Origin: JBDSKH01 sp035495435
GTDB lineage: Bacteria; Actinomycetota; Actinomycetes; Actinomycetales; Microbacteriaceae
Assembly: GCA_035495435.1 (NCBI GenBank)
Contig: DATJFV010000068.1
Span: 1 to 64,000 of the forward strand
DNA length: 64,000 nucleotides
Reading direction: 5' to 3'
The position numbers and the translations under genes were made by a program. Of the stretch, positions 16,995 to 27,623 are shown piece by piece; the first letter of the stretch is position 1; each line of letters begins with the position of its first letter. The notes under the pieces are model-generated. The model made no database searches and had not been told where the DNA came from. It saw only the letters and a program-made list of their open reading frames with translations.

Positions 16995-17040
16995 TGTGAA
17001 CACTGTCCACATATAGTAGCGCCCGCGTCCGACATTGCAA
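16995..17040 (-). promoter_or_regulatory. Promoter with palindromic operator for the MFS exporter
   Basis: On the minus strand a -35 TTGCAA (17035-17040), 16-bp spacer and -10 TACTAT (17013-17018) are followed at once by TGTGGACAGTGTTCACA (16995-17011). That 17-mer is a near-perfect palindrome (TGTGRACASTGTYCACA), placed where a bound repressor would block transcription start. Confidence 0.6.
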
Positions 17041-17055
17041 GTCGGGAGTGAAGAA

Positions 17056-18018
17056 CTATCGATTCACGCTGGACATGTCGGCATACCGATCACCGACGGG
17101 CACCGGGAGGGACCCCAGGGAGGCGACCTGGGCAGCGGTGAGCTCCACCGCATCCGCCGCCGCGTTCTCGTCGAGTCGGCTCACCCGCTTCGTACCCGGA
17201 ATGGGTGCGATTCCCTCCCCCTGCGCGAGAATCCAGGCGAGAGCGACCTGAGCCGGCGTCGCGCCGGCCTCGGCTGCAACGGCCTCCACTGCGTCGACAA
17301 TCGCGAGGTTCGCCTCGAGGTTCGCGAAGCGGGGATTCGACTTGCGGAAGTCGTCCTCCGCCAGCGCGTCGGTCGAGCGAATCGCCCCGGTCAAGAATCC
17401 GCGACCGAGCGGCGAGTACGGAACGAATCCGATGCCCAGTTCGCGAAGCAGAGGAAGCAGCTCGGCCTCGGGGTCGCGTGTCCACAACGAGTACTCGGTC
17501 TGGATCGCCGTCACGGGGTGAACGGCGTGTGCCCGACGAATGGTCGACGGTGCCGCCTCCGAGAGTCCGTAATGCCGGATCTTCCCCTCGGCGACCAGTT
17601 CGGCCAGGGCGCCCACGGTGTCTTCGATGGGCGTCGCCGGATCCATACGGTGCTGGTAGTAGAGATCGATGTATTCGGTGCCGAGTCGCGTCAGCGAACC
17701 CTCGACCGAGAAGCGCACGTTGGCCGGACTGCCGTCGAGGCGCCGCTCCCCCGTGGCGTGATCGATGGTTCCGAACTTGGTCGCCACGACCACCGAATCG
17801 CGGTCAGCACCCAGAGCGCGGCCCAGCAACTCCTCGTTGACGTAGGGCCCGTACATCTCGGCGGTGTCGAAAAAGGTGATGCCCAGTTCGAGAGCTCGAC
17901 GGATGGTGCGGATCGACTCCGCCTCATCGGCACCCGCACCGGTGTAGAACGCCGACATGCCCATCGTGCCGAGGCCGAGGCGAGAGACCTCGAGGGTGCC
18001 GAGGGTCGTGTGCTTCAT
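17056..18018 (-). CDS. Aldo/keto reductase
   Basis: 320 residues with the classic AKR tetrad: Asp in ITFFDTAEMYG, Tyr in the same segment, Lys in VVATKFG and His in DLYYQHRMDP. The N-terminal SRLGLGTMGMS and C-terminal IPGTKRVSRLDENAAA (NADPH binding) also match. It reduces aldehydes or ketones with NADPH in the cytoplasm; the natural substrate is unknown. Its ATG overlaps the stop of the upstream MerR gene (ATGA), so the regulator and enzyme form one operon, probably induced by a reactive carbonyl or similar stress. Confidence 0.93.
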   Translation of the reverse strand: MKHTTLGTLEVSRLGLGTMGMSAFYTGAGADEAESIRTIRRALELGITFFDTAEMYGPYVNEELLGRALGADRDSVVVATKFGTIDHATGERRLDGSPANVRFSVEGSLTRLGTEYIDLYYQHRMDPATPIEDTVGALAELVAEGKIRHYGLSEAAPSTIRRAHAVHPVTAIQTEYSLWTRDPEAELLPLLRELGIGFVPYSPLGRGFLTGAIRSTDALAEDDFRKSNPRFANLEANLAIVDAVEAVAAEAGATPAQVALAWILAQGEGIAPIPGTKRVSRLDENAAADAVELTAAQVASLGSLPVPVGDRYADMSSVNR

Positions 18019-18398
18019 TTCGTAGTGAACCTTTCGTAGGTGGCGATCTTGAAGTCGATGGCGGCCAGGCTCTGCTGGATCTCTGTCAACTGAGCGAGCA
18101 CTCGTTCACGGTGCTCCACCAGCAGCGCGACCCGAGCGGCCGTCGTGTGCTCGCCCTCGCGGGCGAGTTCCGTGTAGCGCCGGATGTCGCGGATCGGCAT
18201 TCCGGTGCCGCGCAGCTTGGTGATGAACACCACCCAGGCCAGATCCTGCTCGGTGTAGCGCCGGTGGCTGCTCGACGCGCGGTCGATTTGACCGCGCAGC
18301 AGCCCTTCCTGCTCGTAATACCGGAGGGTGGACGTGCTGAGGCCGGTGGCCGCGGCGACATCGGAGATCGACAGCGCGGCGGGGCTGGTGATGCTCAT
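18015..18398 (-). CDS. MerR family transcriptional regulator
   Basis: 127 residues. The N-terminal winged helix-turn-helix (SISDVAAATGLSTSTLRYYEQ, then HRRYTEQDLAWVVF) is typical of MerR, followed by a dimerising coiled-coil around LAREGEHTTAARVALLVEHR. There is no cysteine, so metal or thiol sensing through Cys is unlikely. It most resembles the small-molecule-responsive members found next to aldo-keto reductases. The ATG follows a TAGCGT -10 by 6 nt. The promoter has a 19-bp spacer and a dyad, the hallmark of MerR autoregulation. Confidence 0.92.
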   Translation of the reverse strand: MSITSPAALSISDVAAATGLSTSTLRYYEQEGLLRGQIDRASSSHRRYTEQDLAWVVFITKLRGTGMPIRDIRRYTELAREGEHTTAARVALLVEHRERVLAQLTEIQQSLAAIDFKIATYERFTTK

Positions 18399-18404
18399 AG
18401 CCCG

Positions 18405-18435
18405 ACGCTACGACCTCAAGCGCACGTGAGGTCAA
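18405..18435 (-). promoter_or_regulatory. MerR-type 19-bp-spacer promoter with perfect dyad
   Basis: The minus strand has -35 TTGACC (18430-18435) and -10 TAGCGT (18405-18410) 19 bp apart. GACCTCA-N8-TGAGGTC, a perfect 7-bp inverted repeat (18412-18433), lies between them. MerR proteins activate such overlong promoters by twisting the spacer. The -10 is also 6 nt from the ATG. Confidence 0.7.
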
Positions 18436-18442
18436 ACCGCGC

Positions 18443-20398
18443 TCAGTCGGCGCGCAGGTGCTCCTGCTCCTGCGCAGGATGCTCCCCGGGCAGAGGCCGC
18501 GCGACCGGAATACGTGTGCCCTCCGTACCCAGAACCTGCGACACGATGTCGCGAGCGATGCGCTGGTCGGTGAGCCCGACATCCGCCAGAATCTCGTCGC
18601 GCTCGGCGTGCTGCAGGAACTCGTCGGGAAGGCCCAGTTCATCCACCGGGGTGTCGATGCCGGCCGCGCGAAGGTCCTGCCGGATACGGGTGCCGATGCC
18701 GGCGACGCGAATGCCGTCCTCGATCGTCACCACCAACCGGTAATCGCGCGACATGTCGACGATGCTCTGCGACACCGGGACCACCCAGCGGGGGTCGACG
18801 ACGGTCGCCCCGATCCCCTGCGCCGCCAGACGCTCGGCGACCTGAAGACCCAGCTTCGCCATCGGCCCGACGGTCACGATCAGCACGTCGCGGTGCGCCG
18901 CCTCACGCAAGACGTCCACGCCGTCCACGGTGCGGCGTTCTGCCTCGAACTCGGTGCCCACGCTGCCCTTCGAGAACCGCAGCGCCGTGGGAGCATCGTC
19001 GACCGCCACCGCCTCGGCCAGCTCTTCGCGCAACCGAGTCGCGTCGCGCGGCGCCGCAAGACGGATGCCCGGCACGATCTGCAGCATCGCGAGATCCCAC
19101 ATGCCGTGGTGGCTCGGACCATCGGGACCGGTGACACCGGCACGGTCGAGGACGAACGTGACGCCCGCGCGGTGCAGCGCGACATCCATCAGCACCTGGT
19201 CGAATGCGCGGTTGACAAAGGTGGCGTACAGCGCCACGACCGGATGAAGCCCGCCGAACGCCAGACCCGCGGCGCTGGCAACCGCATGCTGCTCGGCGAT
19301 CCCGACATCGAAGACGCGACCCGGATGCTTCTCGGCGAAACGGTGCAGGCCGGTCGGCCGGAGCATGGCGGCGGTGATCCCGACCAGGCGCGGGTCGCGG
19401 TCCGCGAGTTCGACGATCTCGTCGGCGAAAACACTCGTCCACGACGGTCGGCTGGCCTGCTCGACCGGCTCGCCCGTCTCGGGGTCGATCTGGCCGACGG
19501 CGTGGAACTGGTCGGCCACGTCGGCGACAGCCGGCTCGAAGCCGTGACCCTTCTCGGTGATCACATGCACAATGACCGGCCGGCCGAGCTCACGCGCCTG
19601 GCGCAGCGTCTCCTCGATCGCGTGCAGGTCATGCCCGTGCACGGGCCCGATGTACTTGATGTCGAGGTTGGAATACAGCGCCTCGTTGTTGCTGAACCGC
19701 GACAGGAAGCCGTGCACGGCGCCTCGCGTGCCCCGGTACACGGCCCGCCCCGGCGCACCGAACTTGGCGAACAGGCGCTCGCTCGAGCGATGCAGGTTGA
19801 GGTAGGCGCGGCGCGTGCGCACATTGTTGAGGAACCGCGCCATGCCTCCGATGGTGGGCGCATACGAGCGGCCGTTGTCGTTCACGATGATCACCAGCCG
19901 ACGCAGGTTGTCGTCGCTGATGTTGTTCAGCGCCTCCCACGTCATTCCGCCGGTGAGCGCCCCGTCGCCGACCACCGCGACCACGTGCCGGTCGTGCTGG
20001 CCGGTCATGGCGAATGCCCGTGAGATGCCGTCGGCCCAGCTGAGCGAACTGGAGGCATGTGAACTCTCGACGATGTCATGCACCGACTCCGAGCGCTGCG
20101 GGTAACCCGCCAGACCGCCCTTCTGACGCAGCCGGGAGAAGTCCTGCCTCCCCGTCAGCAGCTTGTGCACGTAGCTTTGGTGGCCGGTGTCGAACACGAT
20201 CGCATCCCGCGGAGAATCGAACACGCGGTGGATGGCCATGGTCAGCTCGACGACACCCAGGTTCGGCCCCAGATGCCCCCCGGTTTTCGAGACCTCCTGG
20301 ACGAGGAACCGGCGGATCTCGTCGGCCAGTTCGGTCAGCTGCTCGCGTGACAGACCATCGAGGTCGCGCGGACCGTGTATACCTTCGAGCAACGACAT
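18443..20398 (-). CDS. dxs: 1-deoxy-D-xylulose-5-phosphate synthase
   Basis: 651 residues, normal for DXS. The enzyme condenses pyruvate and glyceraldehyde-3-phosphate using thiamine diphosphate, the first step of the MEP isoprenoid pathway. Motifs: GGHLGPNLGVVELT with the catalytic His region, GHQSYVHKLLTG, the ThDP/Mg site VGDGALTGGM continuing to NDN, and DRAGVTGPDGPSHHG in the pyrimidine-binding domain. The TAGGCT -10 lies 6 nt before the ATG. It lies between the MerR operon and the OmpA/HHH operon, all on one strand. Confidence 0.97.
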   Translation of the reverse strand: MSLLEGIHGPRDLDGLSREQLTELADEIRRFLVQEVSKTGGHLGPNLGVVELTMAIHRVFDSPRDAIVFDTGHQSYVHKLLTGRQDFSRLRQKGGLAGYPQRSESVHDIVESSHASSSLSWADGISRAFAMTGQHDRHVVAVVGDGALTGGMTWEALNNISDDNLRRLVIIVNDNGRSYAPTIGGMARFLNNVRTRRAYLNLHRSSERLFAKFGAPGRAVYRGTRGAVHGFLSRFSNNEALYSNLDIKYIGPVHGHDLHAIEETLRQARELGRPVIVHVITEKGHGFEPAVADVADQFHAVGQIDPETGEPVEQASRPSWTSVFADEIVELADRDPRLVGITAAMLRPTGLHRFAEKHPGRVFDVGIAEQHAVASAAGLAFGGLHPVVALYATFVNRAFDQVLMDVALHRAGVTFVLDRAGVTGPDGPSHHGMWDLAMLQIVPGIRLAAPRDATRLREELAEAVAVDDAPTALRFSKGSVGTEFEAERRTVDGVDVLREAAHRDVLIVTVGPMAKLGLQVAERLAAQGIGATVVDPRWVVPVSQSIVDMSRDYRLVVTIEDGIRVAGIGTRIRQDLRAAGIDTPVDELGLPDEFLQHAERDEILADVGLTDQRIARDIVSQVLGTEGTRIPVARPLPGEHPAQEQEHLRAD

Positions 20399-20404
20399 GT
20401 CATC

Positions 20405-20410
20405 AGCCTA
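20405..20410 (-). promoter_or_regulatory. Leaderless -10 element of dxs
   Basis: TAGGCT on the minus strand ends 6 nt before the dxs ATG, implying transcription starts at the start codon. Confidence 0.45.
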
Positions 20411-20917
20411 CGGCTCCACGCCGTAGACCTCCCGGTGCAAATGCCGCGCACTGGCGATCCAGTGGTCCCGTTCGATCCGGCCGGGAAAGATCCCCAGCGC
20501 GTCGTTGACGATGGCCGTCTCCTCCGACGTCAGTCGTGCGACCTGGCGATAGCTGGTGATCCCGAAGTCGGCCAGCAGCCGCGCGATCTTGGGCCCGATG
20601 CCGTGGATGCGGACCAGGTCGTCATGCGGGGGCGTCAGGCCTCCGGCGGTGCGCCGCGCGATCTCGGCGACCTGCTCCCGCGCGGAGGGCGGAGCGAACA
20701 CCTCGTCGGCCGGCCGTGGTGCCGTGCCGGAAGCCCCGGTGTCGATGTCGGCGATCCGTGTGGGTGCCGGGCGCTTCTCGTCCTCGATGATCACCGGCGT
20801 CGGCCGTTCGCGATGCGGCGGTCGGAGCACGCCGCGCAGCAGCCACCCGAGCACCCCTCCGAGGACGGCGGCGAGCAGAAGCCACACGACGATCTCGCCC
20901 GCGGTCCACAGCGACAT
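20408..20917 (-). CDS. Membrane-anchored helix-hairpin-helix protein
   Basis: 169 residues. An N-terminal membrane helix (IVVWLLLAAVLGGVLGWLL) is followed by a disordered Pro-rich linker and a C-terminal helix-hairpin-helix fold around DLVRIHGIGPKIARLLADFGI, ending WIASARHLHREVYGV. Such single-HhH domains resemble the 'GIGPK' modules often fused to membrane or respiratory-complex proteins; DNA binding is possible but not shown. The start overlaps the stop of the OmpA-like gene (TGATG), so the two are co-translated. The function is unknown. Confidence 0.7.
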   Translation of the reverse strand: MSLWTAGEIVVWLLLAAVLGGVLGWLLRGVLRPPHRERPTPVIIEDEKRPAPTRIADIDTGASGTAPRPADEVFAPPSAREQVAEIARRTAGGLTPPHDDLVRIHGIGPKIARLLADFGITSYRQVARLTSEETAIVNDALGIFPGRIERDHWIASARHLHREVYGVEP

Positions 20918-21945
20918 CAGTCGTCCCCCTCGATGAGCACGGTGACGCGCCGGTTGGCGGCGGCGCCCGTCGGCGTCGAGTTGTCACCGACAGGCTGTGA
21001 CGAACCCGCTCCGGTGATCTCGATGCGGTCGCGATCGATCCCGGCCTCGGCGAGGGCGTCGGCAACGGTCTGCGCGCGGCGCAGGCTGAACGCGATCGCG
21101 TCGGCTTCGCTCCCCACCGGGATGGCGACGTGACCGGTGAGGGTGACCCCGATGTCGGGGAACGGGCGAAGCGCGTCCGCGAGGTGGGCGACCTGAGCAC
21201 GGGCGGCGCGGTCGAGGGTGACACTGTCGGCACCGAAGCGGATCACCGTTCCGTCGATCGCCGATGCCTGCTCGGGAGTCGGCCCGGAGCGCGTGAGCGC
21301 AGCGCTCAGCGGGATGTCGGCGAGAGCAGCCTCGAGCAAGGTGGTGACCCGGTCGGGATCGGATGCGGCACCGCTCACCCGTGCGCCCGACGGGTCGAGG
21401 GTGAAGCGCACCCCGCCGACCTGGGCCAGAGCGGAGAAGAGCGCGGGCACCTGGGTGCTCCAGGTGGGAACGGCGACCCCGTCGCGGACGGTGATGGTCG
21501 CGGTCGTACCCGGGCCGAAGGCGGCGCGCGCGGCATCCTGAACCGCCGACGCCTCCTCCGTAGTGCCCGTCACGCCGGTCACCGCGATACCGCCGTCGGC
21601 ACGCTCCTCGACCGACAGGACCGCGCGCGGGCTCGCCTCGCTCGTCCGCTCGACCTGTGCCCAGCGCACCCCGTCGACCGCTGCGACCACCCGTGCGGCT
21701 GCGGACAGGTCGGTGCCCGTGACGCCGCTGGTGCTGAGCCAGGCTTCTCGTCCCTCGAAGCGCACGCTCACGCCCGTGATGCCGGCGTCGCGAAGCGCAT
21801 CCCGCGCGGCCGCGGTCAGCGGTGCTTCCACCGCGGCCGATCCGACGACCGCAACGGCGGCGATCGTGCCGCCCAGCAGAGTCGCGGTGATGATGACGGC
21901 GAGGCGCGGCGGAGTGGTCACCCGCGCGCGCTCGTCGTCGCTCAT
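20917..21945 (-). CDS. OmpA-family protein with BON-like domains (ArfA-like)
   Basis: 342 residues: a cytoplasmic N-terminus, one membrane helix (LAVIITATLLGGTIAAVAVVG), a long middle region with repeated BON-like segments (LRDAGITGVSVRFEGREAWL and later VRFTLDPSGARVSG), then a C-terminal OmpA domain (VTLTGHVAIP, LRRAQTVADALAEAGID, NRRVTVLIEG) that in homologues binds peptidoglycan. The layout resembles mycobacterial ArfA (Rv0899). It is probably a cell-wall-associated membrane protein. It is the first gene of a two-gene operon with the HhH protein and has a leaderless TAGGGT -10. Confidence 0.8.
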   Translation of the reverse strand: MSDDERARVTTPPRLAVIITATLLGGTIAAVAVVGSAAVEAPLTAAARDALRDAGITGVSVRFEGREAWLSTSGVTGTDLSAAARVVAAVDGVRWAQVERTSEASPRAVLSVEERADGGIAVTGVTGTTEEASAVQDAARAAFGPGTTATITVRDGVAVPTWSTQVPALFSALAQVGGVRFTLDPSGARVSGAASDPDRVTTLLEAALADIPLSAALTRSGPTPEQASAIDGTVIRFGADSVTLDRAARAQVAHLADALRPFPDIGVTLTGHVAIPVGSEADAIAFSLRRAQTVADALAEAGIDRDRIEITGAGSSQPVGDNSTPTGAAANRRVTVLIEGDD

Positions 21946-21954
21946 GCGGCGACC

Positions 21955-24771
<2,817 letters not shown>

Positions 24772-24856
24772 GTTGCTCCCTCGCTGACTTCTCGACCCAT
24801 CTTCACGGGCGCCGAGCACACCTTCCAGGAAGGCAAGCCTAAGCCTGGCCCCTGGC

Positions 24857-24882
24857 AAGGTATCTCGATATCAAGATACCTT
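24857..24882. promoter_or_regulatory. Perfect 26-bp palindromic operator upstream of acnA
   Basis: AAGGTATCT-N8-AGATACCTT is a perfect 9-bp inverted repeat, with a nested GATATC at its centre. It overlaps the stop codon of the DUF3159 gene and lies 86-111 bp before acnA. The AT-rich symmetric sequence in GC-rich DNA points to a regulator binding site rather than a terminator. Confidence 0.6.
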
Positions 24883-25597
24883 ACACGTCGTCGGACGCCT
24901 CGGACTCCCCCTCGTCGGACGCGCGCCAGGCGGTGCGCACGAGGAGCCAGGTGACCCACAGCAGCACCGCGTAGAGCGGCACGCCCATGACGAGCTTGGC
25001 CCCGGCGAGCACGTCCACTGCGCCGGCGAAGTAGAGCGGGAGTTCGACGGCGAGCCGCCCCCCGAAGACGACGCACCACAGAATCGTGGCGATCAACGCC
25101 ACGCGGAACTTCGCCTTGTCGTGCCGCCACTCCGGGTCTCCGGTCAAGAGCCCCACGAGTGCTCCGATCAGCGGCCGACGCGCCACCAGGCTGATCGCCG
25201 CCGCCGTGAAGATGACCCCGTTGATCACGAAGCCGAACACGAAGTTGTCACCCGCGTTGCCGGTGAATAGTGCCAGGCCCGCCGACAGCGCGATGCCGAC
25301 CGCCCCGGCGATCGCGGTGGTCACCGGGCTGCGCGAGACAATCCGCACCACGATGAACACAACCGAAAGTGCGACCGGTGCCAGTACCGAGGGCAGCACC
25401 TGCTTGGTGACGGTGTAGACCACGAGGAAACCCAGTCCCGGCAGGATCGACTCGATCAGCCCGCGTACGCCGCCCATCGCGCCGAGGAGCGCCCGCCCGC
25501 TCGGGGTCTCCCCCGGCGGCACGTGCCCGAGGCTCGACCGCTGCACCAGCCGCGCGAACTCCTCACGGAAGCTCGGCTCGGGTCGCTCCTCGTCCAT
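24881..25597 (-). CDS. DUF3159 membrane protein
   Basis: 238 residues from ATG 25597, which overlaps the stop of the DUF3710 gene (TGATG). After a polar N-terminus (MDEERPEPSFREEFARLV) come about six hydrophobic helices, for example LIESILPGLGFLVVYTVT and VFGFVINGVIFTAAAISL. A DPEWRHDK loop sits before the last pair. DUF3159 is an actinobacterial membrane family of unknown activity, found in the dut-DUF3710 neighbourhood in mycobacteria too (Rv2697c region). The last three bases lie within the acnA-proximal palindrome. Confidence 0.85.
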   Translation of the reverse strand: MDEERPEPSFREEFARLVQRSSLGHVPPGETPSGRALLGAMGGVRGLIESILPGLGFLVVYTVTKQVLPSVLAPVALSVVFIVVRIVSRSPVTTAIAGAVGIALSAGLALFTGNAGDNFVFGFVINGVIFTAAAISLVARRPLIGALVGLLTGDPEWRHDKAKFRVALIATILWCVVFGGRLAVELPLYFAGAVDVLAGAKLVMGVPLYAVLLWVTWLLVRTAWRASDEGESEASDDV

Positions 25598-26202
25598 CAG
25601 ACGCTCTGCGCCGCGGCGGGCGGCACATGCAACGGGATCAGATCGCGCGGGGGCATCGGCGTCGCGCCGCGCACCACGACGATGCTGCGGAACAGCTCCT
25701 CGATCGCCGCGCCCGCCTCCGGGTCGGTCGCTGCGCGCCCGGTGATCGCCCCGCGCAGGAACCAGCGAGGACCGTCCACCCCAATGAATCGCACCACGCG
25801 AGGCCCCGGCGCACCGGCACCCGCCGGAATCTCGGCCCGCAGTTCGGGCCCGAGCGGGCCGTCCTGCATGGTCGTCGACCCCCCTTGCTGCGCGATCTGG
25901 GTGCTCAGCTGCTGCCGGATCTCCCACCACAGCCCGCTGTTGCGCGGCGCGGCGAACGGCATCACCTGCAGCGACGAGTCGCCGAGGTCGAGCGCGACGG
26001 CGTGCACCTTCTTGGTCGACTCGTCCACCTCGAGCCGCACGCGCAGGTCGGGTCGGGGCAGGATCTTGATGCCGCCGAGGTCGACATAGGGACGGACGGC
26101 GTTGGCCTCGTTCTCGTCGAGCGGACCCCGTTCGGCCCGATCCGCCGGTGCGGACTTCGGGTGGTCGACCGGGGCGCCCGGCTGGTCACTGGTGTCGCTC
26201 AC
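25597..26202 (-). CDS. DUF3710 domain protein
   Basis: 201 residues. An acidic, disordered N-terminus (about 30 residues) leads into a domain with VDLGGIKILPRPDLRVRLEV, LQVMPFAAPR, GLWWEIRQQL and VVRFIGVDGPRWFLRGAITG, all typical of DUF3710. No catalytic motif is evident. It overlaps dut by 4 bp upstream and DUF3159 by one base downstream, so the three genes form one operon. The same arrangement occurs in mycobacteria, but the function is not known. Confidence 0.88.
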   Translation of the reverse strand: MSDTSDQPGAPVDHPKSAPADRAERGPLDENEANAVRPYVDLGGIKILPRPDLRVRLEVDESTKKVHAVALDLGDSSLQVMPFAAPRNSGLWWEIRQQLSTQIAQQGGSTTMQDGPLGPELRAEIPAGAGAPGPRVVRFIGVDGPRWFLRGAITGRAATDPEAGAAIEELFRSIVVVRGATPMPPRDLIPLHVPPAAAQSV

Positions 26203-26648
26203 GCGCTGGCTCCTTGATGTGCATAGCCGGTGGACCCGAATCCGCCGTCCCCCCGGTGGCTCCCGGGCAGGCGGTCGACGGGGATGAATCGCGCACGGGT
26301 CACGGGCATGACGACGAGCTGCGCGATCCGGTCACCGGCGGTGATCGTGTACGGTTCGCTGCGATCGGTGTTCAGCAGGATCACCTTGATCTCGCCGCGG
26401 TACCCCGCGTCGAGGATGCCGGGGGTGTTGACGATCGTCAGTCCGTGCTTCGCGGCCAGACCGCTGCGCGGCACGATCATCCCGACGTAGCCGTCGGGGA
26501 GAGCGACCGCCGTTCCCGTCCCGACCAGCGCGCGCTCACCCGGCCCGAGCTCGACGCTCTCGGCGGCGACCAGGTCCGCTCCCCCATCGCCCGGGTGGGC
26601 GTAGACGGGCACGTGCTCACCGGTCAGCAGCACCTCGACGTCGGTCAC
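26199..26648 (-). CDS. dut: dUTP diphosphatase
   Basis: 149 residues from GTG 26648. dUTPase hydrolyses dUTP to dUMP, keeping uracil out of DNA and feeding dTMP synthesis. The five trimeric dUTPase motifs are present: AHPGDGGADLVA, PRSGLAAKHG, NTPGILDAGYRGEIKV, GDRIAQLVVMPV and the C-terminal GDGGFGSTG. The start follows a leaderless TAGCCT by 6 nt. It is the first gene of the dut-DUF3710-DUF3159 operon and is divergent from the DUF3093 gene. Confidence 0.97.
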   Translation of the reverse strand: MTDVEVLLTGEHVPVYAHPGDGGADLVAAESVELGPGERALVGTGTAVALPDGYVGMIVPRSGLAAKHGLTIVNTPGILDAGYRGEIKVILLNTDRSEPYTITAGDRIAQLVVMPVTRARFIPVDRLPGSHRGDGGFGSTGYAHQGASA

Positions 26649-26654
26649 GCAACG

Positions 26655-26660
26655 AGGCTA
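26655..26660 (-). promoter_or_regulatory. Leaderless -10 element of dut
   Basis: TAGCCT on the minus strand ends 6 nt before the dut GTG start. Confidence 0.4.
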
Positions 26661-26680
26661 GCCCATGGTCGAATGGGAGC

Positions 26681-27127
26681 ATGCCTGACGATGTCGCCTA
26701 CCGCGAGCGGCTCTGGCCCTCGCCCTGGGTCTTCCTGTCGACCGCCCTGGTGATCCCGGCGAGCCTGCTGGTGTTCCTGCCGATCTCGCCCCCGCTGGGC
26801 GTCGTCGCCGCGGTGATCCTGTATGCCGCGATCCTGGTGGTGCTGCTGGCCACCACCGCGACGATCGAGGTGACGGCGAGCACTTTCCGCGCCGGCCGGG
26901 CGCACATCGAACGCCGACTGATCTCGGCGGTGCACGCGTATCAGGGGGCGGATGCGACGGCCGAGCGAGGCGTCCGGCTCGATGCACGCGCATGGCTGCT
27001 GGTACGCGGATGGATTCCCGGCGTCGTCCGCGTCGAGCTAGCGGATCCGGAAGACCCGACGCCCTATTGGGTTGTCTCGAGCCGTCGGCCCGACGAACTC
27101 GCGGCAGCTCTCAGCAGCGGCGGCTGA
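26681..27127 (+). CDS. DUF3093 membrane protein
   Basis: 148 residues with GGGAG before ATG 26681. Two adjacent membrane helices (WVFLSTALVIPASLLVFLP and VVAAVILYAAILVVLLATT) precede a soluble domain containing RAGRAHIERRLISAV and YWVVSSRRPDELAAAL. DUF3093 is an actinobacterial family usually found beside dut or DUF4193, as here, and has no known activity. It converges on the DUF4193 gene with a 3-bp gap. Confidence 0.88.
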   Translation: MPDDVAYRERLWPSPWVFLSTALVIPASLLVFLPISPPLGVVAAVILYAAILVVLLATTATIEVTASTFRAGRAHIERRLISAVHAYQGADATAERGVRLDARAWLLVRGWIPGVVRVELADPEDPTPYWVVSSRRPDELAAALSSGG

Positions 27128-27130
27128 GGC

Positions 27131-27424
27131 TCAGAGGCTGCACTCGTGGCAGACGGGCCCGAGCTTGGTGTCGTGGTCGAACTGGGACTGGTGCTTGACC
27201 AGGAAGCAGCTGACGCAGGTGAACTCGTCCTCCTGCGCGGGAAGCACCACGACATCCAGATCGAGGTCCGCAAGATCTTGCCCGGCCAGCTCGAAGCTGC
27301 CGGGGTTGTCCGCGTCCTCAACGTCGACGACACCCGACAGCTTGTCGGGGACACGCTCCTGGAGGGCTTGGATCGACTCGGTGTCCTCGTCGGTCTTCCT
27401 CGGTGCGTCGTAGTCGGTAGCCAT
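27131..27424 (-). CDS. DUF4193 small zinc-ribbon-like protein
   Basis: 97 residues, starting most likely at MATDYDAPR (27424) rather than two codons upstream. The protein is very acidic, with a C-terminal four-cysteine motif: CVSC and, 17 residues later, CHEC. That looks like a small zinc ribbon. The family is conserved in actinobacteria next to dut/DUF3093/sepH. Its role is unknown. The 27425-27623 gap to sepH should contain divergent promoters; only a TTGCA-N5-TGCAA repeat (27485-27499) is visible there. Confidence 0.88.
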   Translation of the reverse strand: MATDYDAPRKTDEDTESIQALQERVPDKLSGVVDVEDADNPGSFELAGQDLADLDLDVVVLPAQEDEFTCVSCFLVKHQSQFDHDTKLGPVCHECSL

Positions 27425-27623
27425 TCCCATTCCACATTTCTCGTTGCTGCGTGGTCTCGCAGGCGGCGACAGTCTGCATGATGCTTGCAGTCAATGCAAA
27501 CCCGTGAGGCCTGCTCTTACCTGCTCCCCGTAGAACTCACGGCGCGCCCGTGGTATTCCCCGGATTCGGCCCTCTTCCGTGGCATCCTGGCCGGGATTCG
27601 TGACGGCGTGGAGGTCGTTCAAA

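Noticed and set aside
24830..24856. A DtxR/IdeR-like box (TTAGGCTTGCCT) upstream of acnA.
   Set aside because: Only one half resembles the consensus; the symmetry is poor compared with the perfect palindrome next to it.
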